Origin: CG1-02-35-72 sp045046885
Lineage (GTDB): Bacteria > Bacteroidota > Bacteroidia > Flavobacteriales > Flavobacteriaceae
Assembly (NCBI GenBank): GCA_045046885.1
Contig: JASFYX010000011.1
Coordinates: forward strand, 1-64,000
Direction: 5' to 3'
DNA length: 64,000 nt
Below the pieces are notes generated by a model, which was not told the DNA's origin, searched no databases, and saw only the letters and a list, made by a program, of their open reading frames with translations. The position numbers were made by a program, and so were the translations under genes. Shown one piece after another: positions 54,459 through 63,560 of the stretch (the first letter of the stretch is position 1; the number at the start of each line of letters is the position of its first letter).

Positions 54459-55529
54459 TTATTGTAAATTTTTCTTTTTCACATCGGCCACTATTTGTTT
54501 AATTTCTTGTTCTTTATTACGTGGACAGATTAGTAAAACGTCGTCTTTTTCTACAATTATAAAATCGTTTAGACCTTGTACAACTACCAATTTACCTTTA
54601 GTTGTTCTTAGCAAATTACCTTTAGATTCTCTAAAAACCGATTTGGCGTTTATAACAGCATTTTCGTTTTCTTGTTTGGGTAATTTTTGGTAAAGTGAAT
54701 TCCAAGTGCCCAAATCGTTCCACCCAAAATCTACAGGTAAGACAAAAACATTTTTAGACTGTTCTAAAATACCGTAATCTATAGATATGTTTTCAGCTTT
54801 AGGGTAATTATCATTAATAAAACTATCTTCTTGAACTGTGTTATAACAACTTAATCCCTCATTAAAAAGGTTGTACATTTTTGGTAAATAATCGGCAAAA
54901 GCTTTAATAATAGCTTGGACACTCCAAATAAAAATACCAGCATTCCATAAATAATCGCCACTGGCAATAAACTGTTTGGCAGTTTCTAAATCGGGTTTTT
55001 CTGTAAATTTTTTAACCTCTTTAATATCTGAAGCGTCATTTTGATATTGGATGTAGCCATAACCTGTGTTAGGTGATTCTGGTTTTATCCCTAGAGTCAT
55101 TAAGATATCGGCATTTTGACAGGCTTTAAAAGACTGTTCTACATTACTGATAAAAGTCGCTTCGTCATCAATCCAATGATCTGACGGAGCTACAATCATC
55201 ACCGCTTCGGGATTCTGATTGTATATTTTCAAAGCGGCATACAAAACACAAGGGGCGGTATTACGCATTGTAGGTTCTAAAAGTAGTTGGCTATCCGTTA
55301 CTTTTTCTAACTGTTGTTTGACTAAGTTCTTATACCTTTTATTAGTGGATATCAATATGTTTTCAGGCGGAATTATACTTTCAAATCGGTTAAAAGTTTT
55401 CTGAATTAACGAACTGCCCACCCCCAACATATCGTGAAATTGTTTTGGGTATTCTTCGGTACTCATAGGCCAAAACCGCGAGCCGATTCCGCCTGCCATG
55501 ATGATGGCGTAATAATTTTTGTTTTTCAT
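54459..55529 (-). CDS. manC: Mannose-1-phosphate guanylyltransferase
   Basis: Makes GDP-mannose from GTP and mannose-1-phosphate for glycans. 356 residues from the chosen ATG. Signature AGGIGSRFWPMS and KQFHD near the N-terminus, APSDHWI, TEKPDLETA, GDYLWNAGIFIW, and FGWNDLGTW in the C-terminal part. This is the short form without a phosphomannose isomerase domain. An in-frame ATG seven codons upstream would overlap the SprT-like gene, so 55529 is preferred. Confidence 0.5.
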   Translation of the reverse strand: MKNKNYYAIIMAGGIGSRFWPMSTEEYPKQFHDMLGVGSSLIQKTFNRFESIIPPENILISTNKRYKNLVKQQLEKVTDSQLLLEPTMRNTAPCVLYAALKIYNQNPEAVMIVAPSDHWIDDEATFISNVEQSFKACQNADILMTLGIKPESPNTGYGYIQYQNDASDIKEVKKFTEKPDLETAKQFIASGDYLWNAGIFIWSVQAIIKAFADYLPKMYNLFNEGLSCYNTVQEDSFINDNYPKAENISIDYGILEQSKNVFVLPVDFGWNDLGTWNSLYQKLPKQENENAVINAKSVFRESKGNLLRTTKGKLVVVQGLNDFIIVEKDDVLLICPRNKEQEIKQIVADVKKKNLQ

Positions 55530-55542
55530 TTTATTTTGATCT

Positions 55543-56130
55543 TTAAACACAAGTTACTTCGGCATTTTGCTGAAATAAATATTTTTTTTGCGTTTTAATT
55601 TCTGTGCATTCATGACGTGTTCTCCTTTTGACACCCTTCCTATAAATACGCTTGTTATGTTCAAAAAGCCGTCCTGTTTCGATTTCAAAGATAAGTTTCT
55701 TATCGGTTTTTTCATCATATTGGCGCAATGCTAAAGATAAATTTAAATCGGCGTCTGTCCTAGCTTTCGGATTTATAAGGTAATTTGCTAAAGGAGATAA
55801 TATTTCTGGCGGAAAAATTTCATCGGTTAAAAAAGGGAGCATCAACTTTTTAAAAGTCAATTTCCACTCTAAACCATGGGGCTTTTTGTATCCAAAATTT
55901 TTATGAGCAACTAGATGTGCTATTTCGTGAATAAGTGTTATTAAAAATCTGTATTTATTTATATCCTTATTGATACTGATTTTTAAAATCCCATTAGGGG
56001 ATGTTCTAAAATCGCCGTGCTTTGTTTTTCTATTATTCTTAATTTTTAATTCAAATGGATGATTTTGGATGAGTTCATCAACTAAAGTTGAAGCTTTTTG
56101 CGGAATGTATTTGTATATTTCTGACGTCAA
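55543..56130 (-). CDS. SprT-like zinc metallopeptidase-fold protein
   Basis: 195 residues. The HEIAH motif in LITLIHEIAHLVAH, with a third His downstream (PHGLEW), marks an SprT-like gluzincin-fold domain. Related proteins include DNA-protein crosslink proteases, but bacterial members are mostly uncharacterised. A basic C-terminus (RKGVKRRTRHEC) could bind nucleic acid. 12 bases after the SDR gene, same operon. Confidence 0.5.
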   Translation of the reverse strand: MTSEIYKYIPQKASTLVDELIQNHPFELKIKNNRKTKHGDFRTSPNGILKISINKDINKYRFLITLIHEIAHLVAHKNFGYKKPHGLEWKLTFKKLMLPFLTDEIFPPEILSPLANYLINPKARTDADLNLSLALRQYDEKTDKKLIFEIETGRLFEHNKRIYRKGVKRRTRHECTEIKTQKKYLFQQNAEVTCV

Positions 56131-56142
56131 ATGATGGATTTA

Positions 56143-56829
56143 TTAAGGTGTAGTACTGGCAACTTCAATAACTTTACCATTAAAATATTTTTGCCCTGTT
56201 AATGCAAAATTAACAATATAAGCTGCCATATTTTTGGCAGAAATGGGGGCTTTGTAATTAGGAAAGGCTTTGGTAAGCATTTCGGTTTGGACAGCGCCAA
56301 GAGCCAAGACATTAAATGATATTTGTGTATCTTTATACTCTTGGGCTAAGACTTCTGTCAAGGTAATTAAAGCCCCTTTAGACGAACTGTAAGCGGCTAA
56401 ACCCGGAAATTTTAAACTACCTCGTAAACCACCCATGCTCGAAATATTAACTACATGACTTCCTTTTTTTAGATAGGGCATACAAATTCTAATGAGTCGT
56501 GCTGGCGCAAAAACATTCACTTTATAAACTTCTTCAAAATCTTCTGTATGCGTTTTAAAAAACGGTTTATTAATTAAAAGTCCAGCACTATTTATAAGTA
56601 TATCAACTTTTGTCCAGTTCTGTTTTATAAAGTTTTTAATTTTTTTAAGATGTGATTCTTCTGTAATATCGACAGACAAACAATTAATTTTTTTAAGATT
56701 TAACTTGGTTAGGGGCTCTGTATTTCTAGAAATAGCCAAAACATTGTGTCCAGCTTTAGCCAATTGTTTTGCCATTTCGTAGCCAATTCCGCTACTGGTT
56801 CCTGTAACAATAATATTTTTATAAGCCAT
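56143..56829 (-). CDS. Short-chain dehydrogenase/reductase
   Basis: 228-residue Rossmann-fold oxidoreductase. Cofactor motif TGTSSGIG (residues 8-15), NSAG, catalytic Ser in NISSMGG and YSSSK (Tyr-x-x-x-Lys). Substrate unknown. First gene of a five-gene - operon with the SprT-like, manC, DUF389 and small membrane protein genes. Confidence 0.5.
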   Translation of the reverse strand: MAYKNIIVTGTSSGIGYEMAKQLAKAGHNVLAISRNTEPLTKLNLKKINCLSVDITEESHLKKIKNFIKQNWTKVDILINSAGLLINKPFFKTHTEDFEEVYKVNVFAPARLIRICMPYLKKGSHVVNISSMGGLRGSLKFPGLAAYSSSKGALITLTEVLAQEYKDTQISFNVLALGAVQTEMLTKAFPNYKAPISAKNMAAYIVNFALTGQKYFNGKVIEVASTTP

Positions 56830-56914
56830 TTTTATACCGAATTTATTACCAACTAAAATTACAACATATTTTGATATATTTACAAATCTTTAACTAATTA
56901 AATATCAAAATACC

Positions 56915-58186
56915 ATGAAAAAATTACTCCTCTTTATCAGCTTACTGATTTCAGCTTTAGGATTTTCGCAAAGTTATTATTTACAATGCGGAAAATTAAT
57001 TGATACAGAAAGCGGAAAAGTGCTGTCTAAAATGACGGTTGTTGTAACTAAAAATACTATTAGTGATGTATTGAAAGGCTATGTAAATCCTACTGCTAAA
57101 GCAGATAAAGTAATAAATTTGAAAAACAAAACCGTAATGCCGGGTTTGATTGACATGCACGTTCATCTTGAACACGAAATGAGTCCGTCACGTTATATAG
57201 AAAACTTTACTTTAGGCGATGTAGATGCCGCTTTTGAATCGACTATCTATGCCAAACGGACACTTATGGCGGGTTTTACTACTGTTCGCGATTTAGGCGG
57301 TAGTGGTGTTAATACCAAATTGCGCAACGCCATTAGAAAAGGTTATGTTATTGGACCACGTATTTACTCAGCTGGAAAAGCCATTGGCACTACAGGCGGT
57401 CATGCCGACCCTACCAACGGTGTAAGAAAAGAATTGATGGGAGACCCTGGCCCTAAAGAAGGTGTTATTAACAGTGTTGACGATGCTAGAAAAGCTGTAA
57501 GACAACGTTATAAAAATGGTGCCGATGTTATAAAAATAACCGCTACGGGAGGGGTTTTGAGTGTGGCTAAAAACGGACAAAATCCGCAATTTACTATTGC
57601 AGAAATTAAATCGATTTGCAGTACCGCTAAAGATTACAATATGATTGTGGCTGCTCATGCCCATGGCGACGAAGGTATAAGACGTGCCATTATTGGCGGT
57701 GTTAATACTATAGAGCACGGCACACTAATGACCGAAAAAACAATGGATTTAATGATTCAACACGACACTTACTTGGTTCCTACAATAACGGCAGGTAAAG
57801 AAGTTACAGAAAAAGCTAAAGTACATGGATTTTTTCCTGCAATTATTGTCCCAAAAGCACTGGCTATAGGCCCTAAATCTCAAAATACTTTTGCTAAAGC
57901 CTATAAAAAGGGTGTTAAAATAGCTTTTGGCACAGACGCAGGTGTCTTTAAACACGGCGAAAATGCCCGCGAATTTGTATATATGGTTGAAGCTGGCATG
58001 CCCGCAATGGCAGCTATACAATCGGCTACGAAAATAAATGCTTTTGTATTGAAAAATGATAAAATTGGCGTGATTTCTAAAGGAAAATTAGCTGATATTA
58101 TTGCCGTTGACGGCAATCCTATTAAAGATATAAAAGCTATGCGAAAAGTTTCTTTTGTTATGAAAAACGGCGTTGTTTACAAATAA
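56915..58186 (+). CDS. Exported metal-dependent amidohydrolase
   Basis: 423 residues. Signal peptide (about 1-18, ending GFSQ), then an imidazolonepropionase/prolidase-type amidohydrolase: MPGLIDMHVHLEH (first metal His pair), the carbamylated Lys in GADVIKITATGG, AHAHGDEG, IEHGTLM and GTDAGVF for the final Asp. Family members hydrolyse peptides such as Xaa-Pro, or cyclic amides. A periplasmic location is clear from the signal. A strong terminator follows. Confidence 0.5.
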   Translation: MKKLLLFISLLISALGFSQSYYLQCGKLIDTESGKVLSKMTVVVTKNTISDVLKGYVNPTAKADKVINLKNKTVMPGLIDMHVHLEHEMSPSRYIENFTLGDVDAAFESTIYAKRTLMAGFTTVRDLGGSGVNTKLRNAIRKGYVIGPRIYSAGKAIGTTGGHADPTNGVRKELMGDPGPKEGVINSVDDARKAVRQRYKNGADVIKITATGGVLSVAKNGQNPQFTIAEIKSICSTAKDYNMIVAAHAHGDEGIRRAIIGGVNTIEHGTLMTEKTMDLMIQHDTYLVPTITAGKEVTEKAKVHGFFPAIIVPKALAIGPKSQNTFAKAYKKGVKIAFGTDAGVFKHGENAREFVYMVEAGMPAMAAIQSATKINAFVLKNDKIGVISKGKLADIIAVDGNPIKDIKAMRKVSFVMKNGVVYK

Positions 58187-58215
58187 GAATAATGTCAGTA
58201 TAACAATTACAAAAT

Positions 58216-58254
58216 AAAAAGCGCCGCAGATGACTTGCATCTGCGGCGCTTTTA
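58216..58254. terminator. Strong bidirectional terminator
   Basis: GC-rich perfect stem GCGCCGCAGATG (58221-58232) and CATCTGCGGCGC (58238-58249), loop ACTTG, extended by A and T runs on both sides. It lies between the convergent amidohydrolase and YceI genes and can act on both. Confidence 0.5.
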
Positions 58255-58275
58255 TTATTAACTAAAACCTGTTTA

Positions 58276-58818
58276 TTACTTTAAATCTAAGTTGGCATCG
58301 ATATTTACAATCTTAGCAATTTTTTTAGCAATTTTACTCTTAACTGCGATATTAAAATCGGCTATAGCCACACTAAATTTTGTTTTTAAATTTATAATAC
58401 CACCAGCCTCTTTTTTAAGGCTTATTATTGTTTCTATTGGTTTTTTTACACCATGAATATCTAGCGTACCTTTAACAGTATATTCTTTAGCATTTTCAGA
58501 TAGGTCATCGAGATTAAAGGCTTCTATTTTTCCTGTAAATTTGGCCTTAGAATAAGTGTCAGATTCCATAAATTTTTCGTTAAAATGCTCTTCCATCAAA
58601 GATTTTTTAAATCTAAACCCTTTAATGAGTGCCAAAATAGCAATGCTACCGTCGTCTTTTAAAATAGCACTTGTTGAAGTATTTTTGGCCGCTACAGGTT
58701 CGAAATTGGCCGTTGATGCTTCGAAAAGCAAAGTACCTGTTTTGGTTGTAAATCTTTGTTGTGCCTTACTTGTAAACACAAAAGTTATAAAGGCAAGTAT
58801 TACTAATTTAAATTTCAT
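58276..58818 (-). CDS. YceI-family periplasmic protein
   Basis: 180 residues: signal peptide (about 1-19) and a lipocalin-like YceI barrel (RFTTKTGTLLFEAST, KFTGKIEAFNLDDL, VKGTLDIHGVKKPIE). YceI proteins bind long-chain isoprenoids or amides in the periplasm; in flavobacteria they often sit beside cytochrome and DUF5777 genes, as here. Confidence 0.5.
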   Translation of the reverse strand: MKFKLVILAFITFVFTSKAQQRFTTKTGTLLFEASTANFEPVAAKNTSTSAILKDDGSIAILALIKGFRFKKSLMEEHFNEKFMESDTYSKAKFTGKIEAFNLDDLSENAKEYTVKGTLDIHGVKKPIETIISLKKEAGGIINLKTKFSVAIADFNIAVKSKIAKKIAKIVNIDANLDLK

Positions 58819-58960
58819 AATTTTAATGTATTAATTTAGCAATTAGACCAATCATTAATTTTTTACTTACAGAATTTCATATTATTTACAAAATTTTAAC
58901 ACTTGCAAGGTATTACTCAATTTAACGACCTAAAGCATATTAAAATTCAAATCTATTATT

Positions 58961-59347
58961 ATGAAAAAGAAAATTATTTTAATTGTAGTAGTTCTTTTAT
59001 TAATTGGGAGTTATGCAGGTTATAATTATGTTTTTAAGGGGCCTAGAGATGTTAAAAATGAATTGGCTGAACTAACAATAACAGCATTAAAGCTCAAAGC
59101 TGATTTTTCATCAGACCAAAACGCCGCCAATACAAAATATATTGGTAAAACCATTCTTGTTAATGGCAAAGTAACCGAAAAAAACAACGAGAGCATTACA
59201 CTTAATAACGGTGTTATTTGTGTACTGTCTGCTACAGAAAAAAACAATATAACAATAAATTCGGCCGTCAAAATAAAAGGCAAAGTTGATGGTTACGACG
59301 ACTTATTTGAGCAGGTTAAACTAACTGAGAGTAGCCTTGTAAATTAA
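58961..59347 (+). CDS. Membrane-anchored OB-fold protein (tRNA_anti-like)
   Basis: 128 residues. One N-terminal helix (about 3-22) anchors a small OB-like domain (about 55-125; KYIGKTILVNGKVTEKNN, GVICVLSATEKN, KIKGKVDGYDDLFEQVKL). The tRNA_anti-like family of Bacteroidota envelope proteins has no known role; binding is to be expected to a small ligand or protein rather than to tRNA, because the domain is outside the cytoplasm. Its stop codon overlaps the stop of the convergent cytochrome-like gene by four bases. Confidence 0.5.
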   Translation: MKKKIILIVVVLLLIGSYAGYNYVFKGPRDVKNELAELTITALKLKADFSSDQNAANTKYIGKTILVNGKVTEKNNESITLNNGVICVLSATEKNNITINSAVKIKGKVDGYDDLFEQVKLTESSLVN

Positions 59348-59697
59348 TTTTCTAAAAAACCACCTTCAGCCCAATCCACAATAACATCAATTAATTGTTG
59401 CGGCATTTTACCTGTTTTAGGCATAACCGAAGGGTTTCCTGCCGGTAATTGAATTCTGGTTAATAGCGCGCCATTTTGTGCTTTATCTTTTACTTCATTA
59501 TAAATTTCAAGAGGGAATGGTCCAATTGGATTAGGACCGCTATTATGGCACACAATACAATTGTTATCGATTATGATTTTTACATTATCAAGATAAGTTA
59601 CCTTATCAATATTTATTGCTTCCACTAAATCTGATTGGCCATCGCTAGCACAACCCAATATCAGAAAAAATAAAAAAACTCCTAAATATTTAATCAT
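59344..59697 (-). CDS. Cytochrome c-like lipoprotein
   Basis: 117 residues from the ATG at 59697 (a TTG three codons upstream is less likely). Lipobox LGCAS (Cys16), then a c-type haem motif CIVCH at residues 47-51 in DNNCIVCHNSG, followed by a possible Met ligand in NPSVMPKTGKMP. This is the single-haem PSD/PVC-type cytochrome layout. It would sit in the outer membrane or periplasm and pass electrons, possibly to the CxxCH proteins encoded downstream on +. Confidence 0.5.
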   Translation of the reverse strand: MIKYLGVFLFFLILGCASDGQSDLVEAINIDKVTYLDNVKIIIDNNCIVCHNSGPNPIGPFPLEIYNEVKDKAQNGALLTRIQLPAGNPSVMPKTGKMPQQLIDVIVDWAEGGFLEN

Positions 59698-59804
59698 AAA
59701 CAACAAGATTTTAGGCCATAAATATAAAATTAAAAAACATAATTTAATTTGTAAGGAACTTGTATATAACTTGACTATATTAGATAATTTAAACTAAAAT
59801 AATC

Positions 59805-60551
59805 ATGAAAAAACACTACATTTTCACCTTCCTAATTATTGTATTTTTAACACTTTCATCAACCTTAAATGCGCAAGTTAGATTTACTAAAATAGACCCT
59901 TCTGCAAATACAGTAACTATATATAATTATGGAACTACTATGGTCAACGTTTCTAATTATCAGTTATGCCATCTTTTTTCATATCAAAAATTATCGACTC
60001 TAAATATAGATTCGGGTTCATTAACACTTGTTGCTGGTGGTGACCTTTCTTTAAGTGGTTTTACAATAAATAATTCGGCTTCCGATTTGGGGTTATACAT
60101 AGACAATAATTTTGCATCATCAACTTCAATGTTAGACTTTTTTCAGTGGGGTTCTAACGGAAACGGTAGAGAATCTGTAGCTGTTTCTAAAGGTATTTGG
60201 GCTACAGGAGACTTTAATAGTACTTCCGGCCCTTATTTTTACAATGGTAATGGTACACAAAATGGTATAACATTTTGGAGTAACACAGTTCTTAGCTTAG
60301 AAGATATAACTTTTTCAAATAATACTTTTGTATATCCCAATCCTGTAAAGGATATTTTAAATATTAAAAATAGTACGAGTCAACTTATAATAAGTGCCGA
60401 GTTGTTCGATATCTTAGGAAAACGCGTAAGTTTTAAAAATTATAAATTAAATAACACATTAGATTTAAGCAACCTATCGCGTGGCATTTATTATATTCGC
60501 TTAGCTAGTGATAAAGGAGCCATAAGTTTTAAAAAAATAATAAAAAATTAA
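59805..60551 (+). CDS. T9SS-exported beta-sandwich protein (lamin-tail-like)
   Basis: 248 residues. Signal peptide (about 1-23, ending LNAQ), a beta-sandwich domain (about 25-165; ANTVTIYNYGTTMVNVSNYQL in part) resembling a lamin-tail fold, and a type A sorting domain (VYPNPVKDILNI, LDLSNLSRGIYYIRL). The DUF5777 gene starts three bases after its stop, so the two are coupled. A role in surface binding is inferred only from fold and export. Confidence 0.5.
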   Translation: MKKHYIFTFLIIVFLTLSSTLNAQVRFTKIDPSANTVTIYNYGTTMVNVSNYQLCHLFSYQKLSTLNIDSGSLTLVAGGDLSLSGFTINNSASDLGLYIDNNFASSTSMLDFFQWGSNGNGRESVAVSKGIWATGDFNSTSGPYFYNGNGTQNGITFWSNTVLSLEDITFSNNTFVYPNPVKDILNIKNSTSQLIISAELFDILGKRVSFKNYKLNNTLDLSNLSRGIYYIRLASDKGAISFKKIIKN

Positions 60552-60554
60552 TTA

Positions 60555-61430
60555 TTGAAATATTTTAGACCAAAAATCAATTTTCAAAATATTTTAATTT
60601 TTCTGTTTTTAATAGCTTTTAAGGCCAATGCGCAAGACAATTTATTAGAGGAGCTCGATGCGCAAATAAAGCCAGACAATCTTGTAAATAATACTTTTGA
60701 AGCCTTAAAGATAGTTAATTTAGAATCGACTAAACTGGTTGGCAAAGGTGATTTATATTTTGTTATTGCACATCGTTTTGGATCTGTAAAAAACGGGTTG
60801 TCAGATTTATTTGGACTTGATGAATCAACAATTAGATTCAGTTTTTTTTATGGTTTTTCAGATGGTTTTAATTTAGGGATTTCGCGCAGCGAGTTTAGAA
60901 AAACCTATGAAATAAGTAGTAAATACAGGCTGACTCAACAACAAAAAGAGGGGGTTCCTTTTACCATTGTTGGTTTTAGCAGCTTAGGAATTAATACTGC
61001 TTTGAGTAAAAATAATTTTCCAAAATTAAAGTTTAAGCACCGTCTTACTTATTTTAACGAACTCTTAATTTCAAGAAAAATAAATAAAATTCTTTCATTA
61101 GAAATAGCCCCAATATTTATAAAAGAAAACTTTGTTTTAAACGACTTACAAGATAATAGTCAATTTGTTTTAGCAGTTGGTGGAAGTCATAAGCTAAACA
61201 AAAGCCTTTCATTAAATATTGATTATGCCCACAACTTTAGCCGCGTTTCTCATTCTGATTTTAGAGACCCTTTATCGTTAGGCCTAGACATTCAGGTAGG
61301 GGGTCATGTTTTTCAATTAGTTTTTAGCAATGCACAACCTTTAACAGATGCTAATTACATAACCAACGCCACAGGTAATTGGAATAAAATGGACATCTTT
61401 TTTGGTTTTAATCTTTTACGTGTTTTCTAG
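60555..61430 (+). CDS. DUF5777 family beta-barrel outer-membrane protein
   Basis: 291 residues. Signal peptide (about 1-26, ending ANAQ), then antiparallel strands ending in MDIFFGFNLLRVF, an outer-membrane barrel C-terminus. The start is TTG at 60555, the only start that includes the signal peptide. DUF5777 proteins are of unknown function but often neighbour YceI and cytochrome genes in flavobacteria. Possibly the outer-membrane part of the secreted redox module. Confidence 0.5.
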   Translation: MKYFRPKINFQNILIFLFLIAFKANAQDNLLEELDAQIKPDNLVNNTFEALKIVNLESTKLVGKGDLYFVIAHRFGSVKNGLSDLFGLDESTIRFSFFYGFSDGFNLGISRSEFRKTYEISSKYRLTQQQKEGVPFTIVGFSSLGINTALSKNNFPKLKFKHRLTYFNELLISRKINKILSLEIAPIFIKENFVLNDLQDNSQFVLAVGGSHKLNKSLSLNIDYAHNFSRVSHSDFRDPLSLGLDIQVGGHVFQLVFSNAQPLTDANYITNATGNWNKMDIFFGFNLLRVF

Positions 61431-61498
61431 GTTTTTTATTTTTTGCTTATATTTATCAAAAATTAAAAACTTTATTAATACTACTAAAATTAAAAACT

Positions 61499-62299
61499 AT
61501 GAAAAAAAAATTACATTTTTACTTAATTTTACTTTTTGCACCTTTTACAGCACTTATTTTAATCTCTAATAGTGGTGGTGCAAATGCGGGATTTACTGGC
61601 TCTCCTAGTGATGTTAACAATTGTAAAGTTTGCCATGTTGGCGCAGACACAAACACAACGTATGGTGTAAGTGTAAATGTAAACACAAATATACCTGCTG
61701 GAGGATATGCATTAGGACAAACCTATACAATAACAGTTACGCAAACTTTTTCTGGCGCTGCAACAAAACATGGTTTTGAAATTACTGCAGAAAATGGCGT
61801 TGGATCTAATGTAGGTACTTTTGTTATTACCGACGCCACTAATACGCAATTTAAAGGTGTGTCTAATGAATATGTTACGCATACAGCTTCTGGTAATGCT
61901 TTGACTTCCTGGACTTTTGACTGGACAGCACCATCGTTTGATGTGGGAACACCAATTACTTTTTATGTGGCAACTATTGCAGGAACTGGAGGTGCTTCTG
62001 GGTCTGAAATGGCTTTAAAATCAAAACTTATTGGGGGTGTTTTGGGTATAAATGACGCCCAATTACTCAATTTTACAATGTATCCAAATCCTAGTGATGA
62101 TATAGTTTCTTTTCAGTTACCATCTAATACTAATAAAGCACAAGTAACAGTTTTTGACTATTTAGGAAAATCTTTATTAGAACAAAATATAAGTCCTTCA
62201 AATAAAAATATAGATATTTCTAAGTTAAGTTCTGGTATCTATTTTGTAAGAATTCAAACAAACTCTAAAGTAGGCACAAAAAAACTTATTGTGAGATAA
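61499..62299 (+). CDS. Choice-of-anchor-V / Reeler-like protein with CxxCH and T9SS domain, copy 1
   Basis: 266 residues. N-terminal membrane-type signal (about 1-30), then GSPSDVNNCKVCH with haem motif at residues 42-46, a Reeler-like beta-sandwich (about 55-175; YTITVTQTFSG, TKHGFEITAENG, WTFDWTAPSF) and a type A sorting domain (MYPNPSDDIVSF, SSGIYFVRIQ). A secreted single-haem protein bound to the cell surface is the simplest reading. The gene is followed by a terminator and by two close paralogues. Confidence 0.5.
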   Translation: MKKKLHFYLILLFAPFTALILISNSGGANAGFTGSPSDVNNCKVCHVGADTNTTYGVSVNVNTNIPAGGYALGQTYTITVTQTFSGAATKHGFEITAENGVGSNVGTFVITDATNTQFKGVSNEYVTHTASGNALTSWTFDWTAPSFDVGTPITFYVATIAGTGGASGSEMALKSKLIGGVLGINDAQLLNFTMYPNPSDDIVSFQLPSNTNKAQVTVFDYLGKSLLEQNISPSNKNIDISKLSSGIYFVRIQTNSKVGTKKLIVR

Positions 62300-62320
62300 T
62301 TTTTACATTTTTAAACTTGA

Positions 62321-62350
62321 AAAAGCTCTAGAAATCTAGGGCTTTTTTTA
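62321..62350 (+). terminator. Terminator after copy 1
   Basis: Arms AAAAGCTCTAGA (62321-62332) and TCTAGGGCTTTT (62335-62346) pair except for one T-G wobble, followed by T-rich sequence. Confidence 0.5.
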
Positions 62351-62366
62351 TACCTAAAAATACCTA

Positions 62367-62383
62367 TTTTTACTAATGTACAG
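62367..62383 (+). promoter_or_regulatory. Shared upstream motif, copy before gene 2
   Basis: TTTTTACTAATGTACAG lies 67 bases before the ATG of the second paralogue and is repeated exactly 70 bases before the third. It could be part of a promoter or an operator for a common regulator. It is not present before copy 1. Confidence 0.5.
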
Positions 62384-62450
62384 GTTTTTTTATGAACGTA
62401 AATTTATAGCGTGTTAGAAACAATTTATTAACCTCTTCAATTCTAAAACT

Positions 62451-63269
62451 ATGAAAAAAAAAATACATATTCAGCCAATTTTATTTATTTTACCCATTCT
62501 CGCTATTTTTATTTCATCTTTTTATGATGGTGCCCCTGCTGCCGTAACAGGTTCACCTGGTGACGGTGGTGATTGTACAGCCTGTCATACCAGTGCTGCC
62601 ACTTATAACGCCTATAATATGTCTGTTGCTATTACATCTGATATACCAGCAAGCGGTTACGCTTTAAACCATAAATATACTATTACTGTAACACAAACAG
62701 CTACAGGCGCAACAGAACATGGCTTTCAAATTACGGCTGAGATGACCAATACTAGTAAAATAGGAGATTTTAGTTTACTTGAAACTGTAAATACAAAAAT
62801 TCAAAATTTATCAGGAAATATTGCCAAACATGTTACAAATACAGCTCCTGGTGGCGATGTAAAAACTTGGTCTTTTTATTGGACAGCTCCTGCGTTTGAC
62901 GTAGGTGCAATAACTTTTTATGTTGCCAGTATTGCTGGAAATAAAGTAGGCGGTGGACATACAACACAGGATACCGAGTTTGCCACAGCTACTTTAACTA
63001 TAGACAATGTTTTGGGTATAAATGACGCAGAACTTTTAAATTTTAGTATGTACCCAAACCCTAGTGACAGCAAGGTTACTTTACAGTTGCCTTCTGGTAT
63101 TAATAATGCACAGGTACAAGTTTTTAATTATTTAGGTAAAACTTTAATTCAAAGAAATCTCACTAGTACCAATAATTCTTTAAATGTTTCTAATTTAACA
63201 TCTGGCATCTACTTTGTAAGAATACAATCTGACACTAAAGTAGGTACAAAAAAACTTATTGTGAGATAA
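62451..63269 (+). CDS. Choice-of-anchor-V / Reeler-like protein with CxxCH and T9SS domain, copy 2
   Basis: 272 residues, same plan as copy 1: signal (about 1-27), CTACH at residues 42-46, Reeler-like domain (TEHGFQITAEM, WSFYWTAPAFDVG) and type A sorting domain (MYPNPSDSKVTL, VGTKKLIVR). The last 40 bases of the gene and its trailer differ from copy 1 at only one position, a sign of recent duplication or gene conversion in the sorting domain. It also has its own terminator and the shared upstream motif. Confidence 0.5.
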   Translation: MKKKIHIQPILFILPILAIFISSFYDGAPAAVTGSPGDGGDCTACHTSAATYNAYNMSVAITSDIPASGYALNHKYTITVTQTATGATEHGFQITAEMTNTSKIGDFSLLETVNTKIQNLSGNIAKHVTNTAPGGDVKTWSFYWTAPAFDVGAITFYVASIAGNKVGGGHTTQDTEFATATLTIDNVLGINDAELLNFSMYPNPSDSKVTLQLPSGINNAQVQVFNYLGKTLIQRNLTSTNNSLNVSNLTSGIYFVRIQSDTKVGTKKLIVR

Positions 63270-63291
63270 TTTTTTCTCGGTTATGAATTTT

Positions 63292-63320
63292 AAAAGCTCT
63301 GGTCCTCTAGAGCTTTTTTT
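63292..63320 (+). terminator. Terminator after copy 2
   Basis: AAAAGCTCT (63292-63300) pairs with AGAGCTTTT (63309-63317), followed by a T-run. Together with the copy 1 terminator it shows that each paralogue is mainly its own transcription unit. Confidence 0.5.
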
Positions 63321-63473
63321 ATATTCTAAATATCTGTATAATAATATTTTATCTATTTAATTATATTTTAAAATAAGTGTTAAAATAATTATTTATAATT
63401 TTGTATTTATCAACTTTAATAATGTTTTAGCAATTATTTAGTATTTTTATTGAAATAAAATAAAAACTACTGT

Positions 63474-63490
63474 TTTTTACTAATGTACAG
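63474..63490 (+). promoter_or_regulatory. Shared upstream motif, copy before gene 3
   Basis: An exact second copy of TTTTTACTAATGTACAG, 70 bases before the ATG at 63561. The rest of the 291-base gap is AT-rich, with a TAATTTTG at 63396-63403 as a possible but distant -7 element. Confidence 0.5.
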
Positions 63491-63560
63491 TAATTTTGGC
63501 CTTTCTAACTTTACCCAATATTGTTTAAGACAATATAATACTAACTAAAAAACAAAAATT

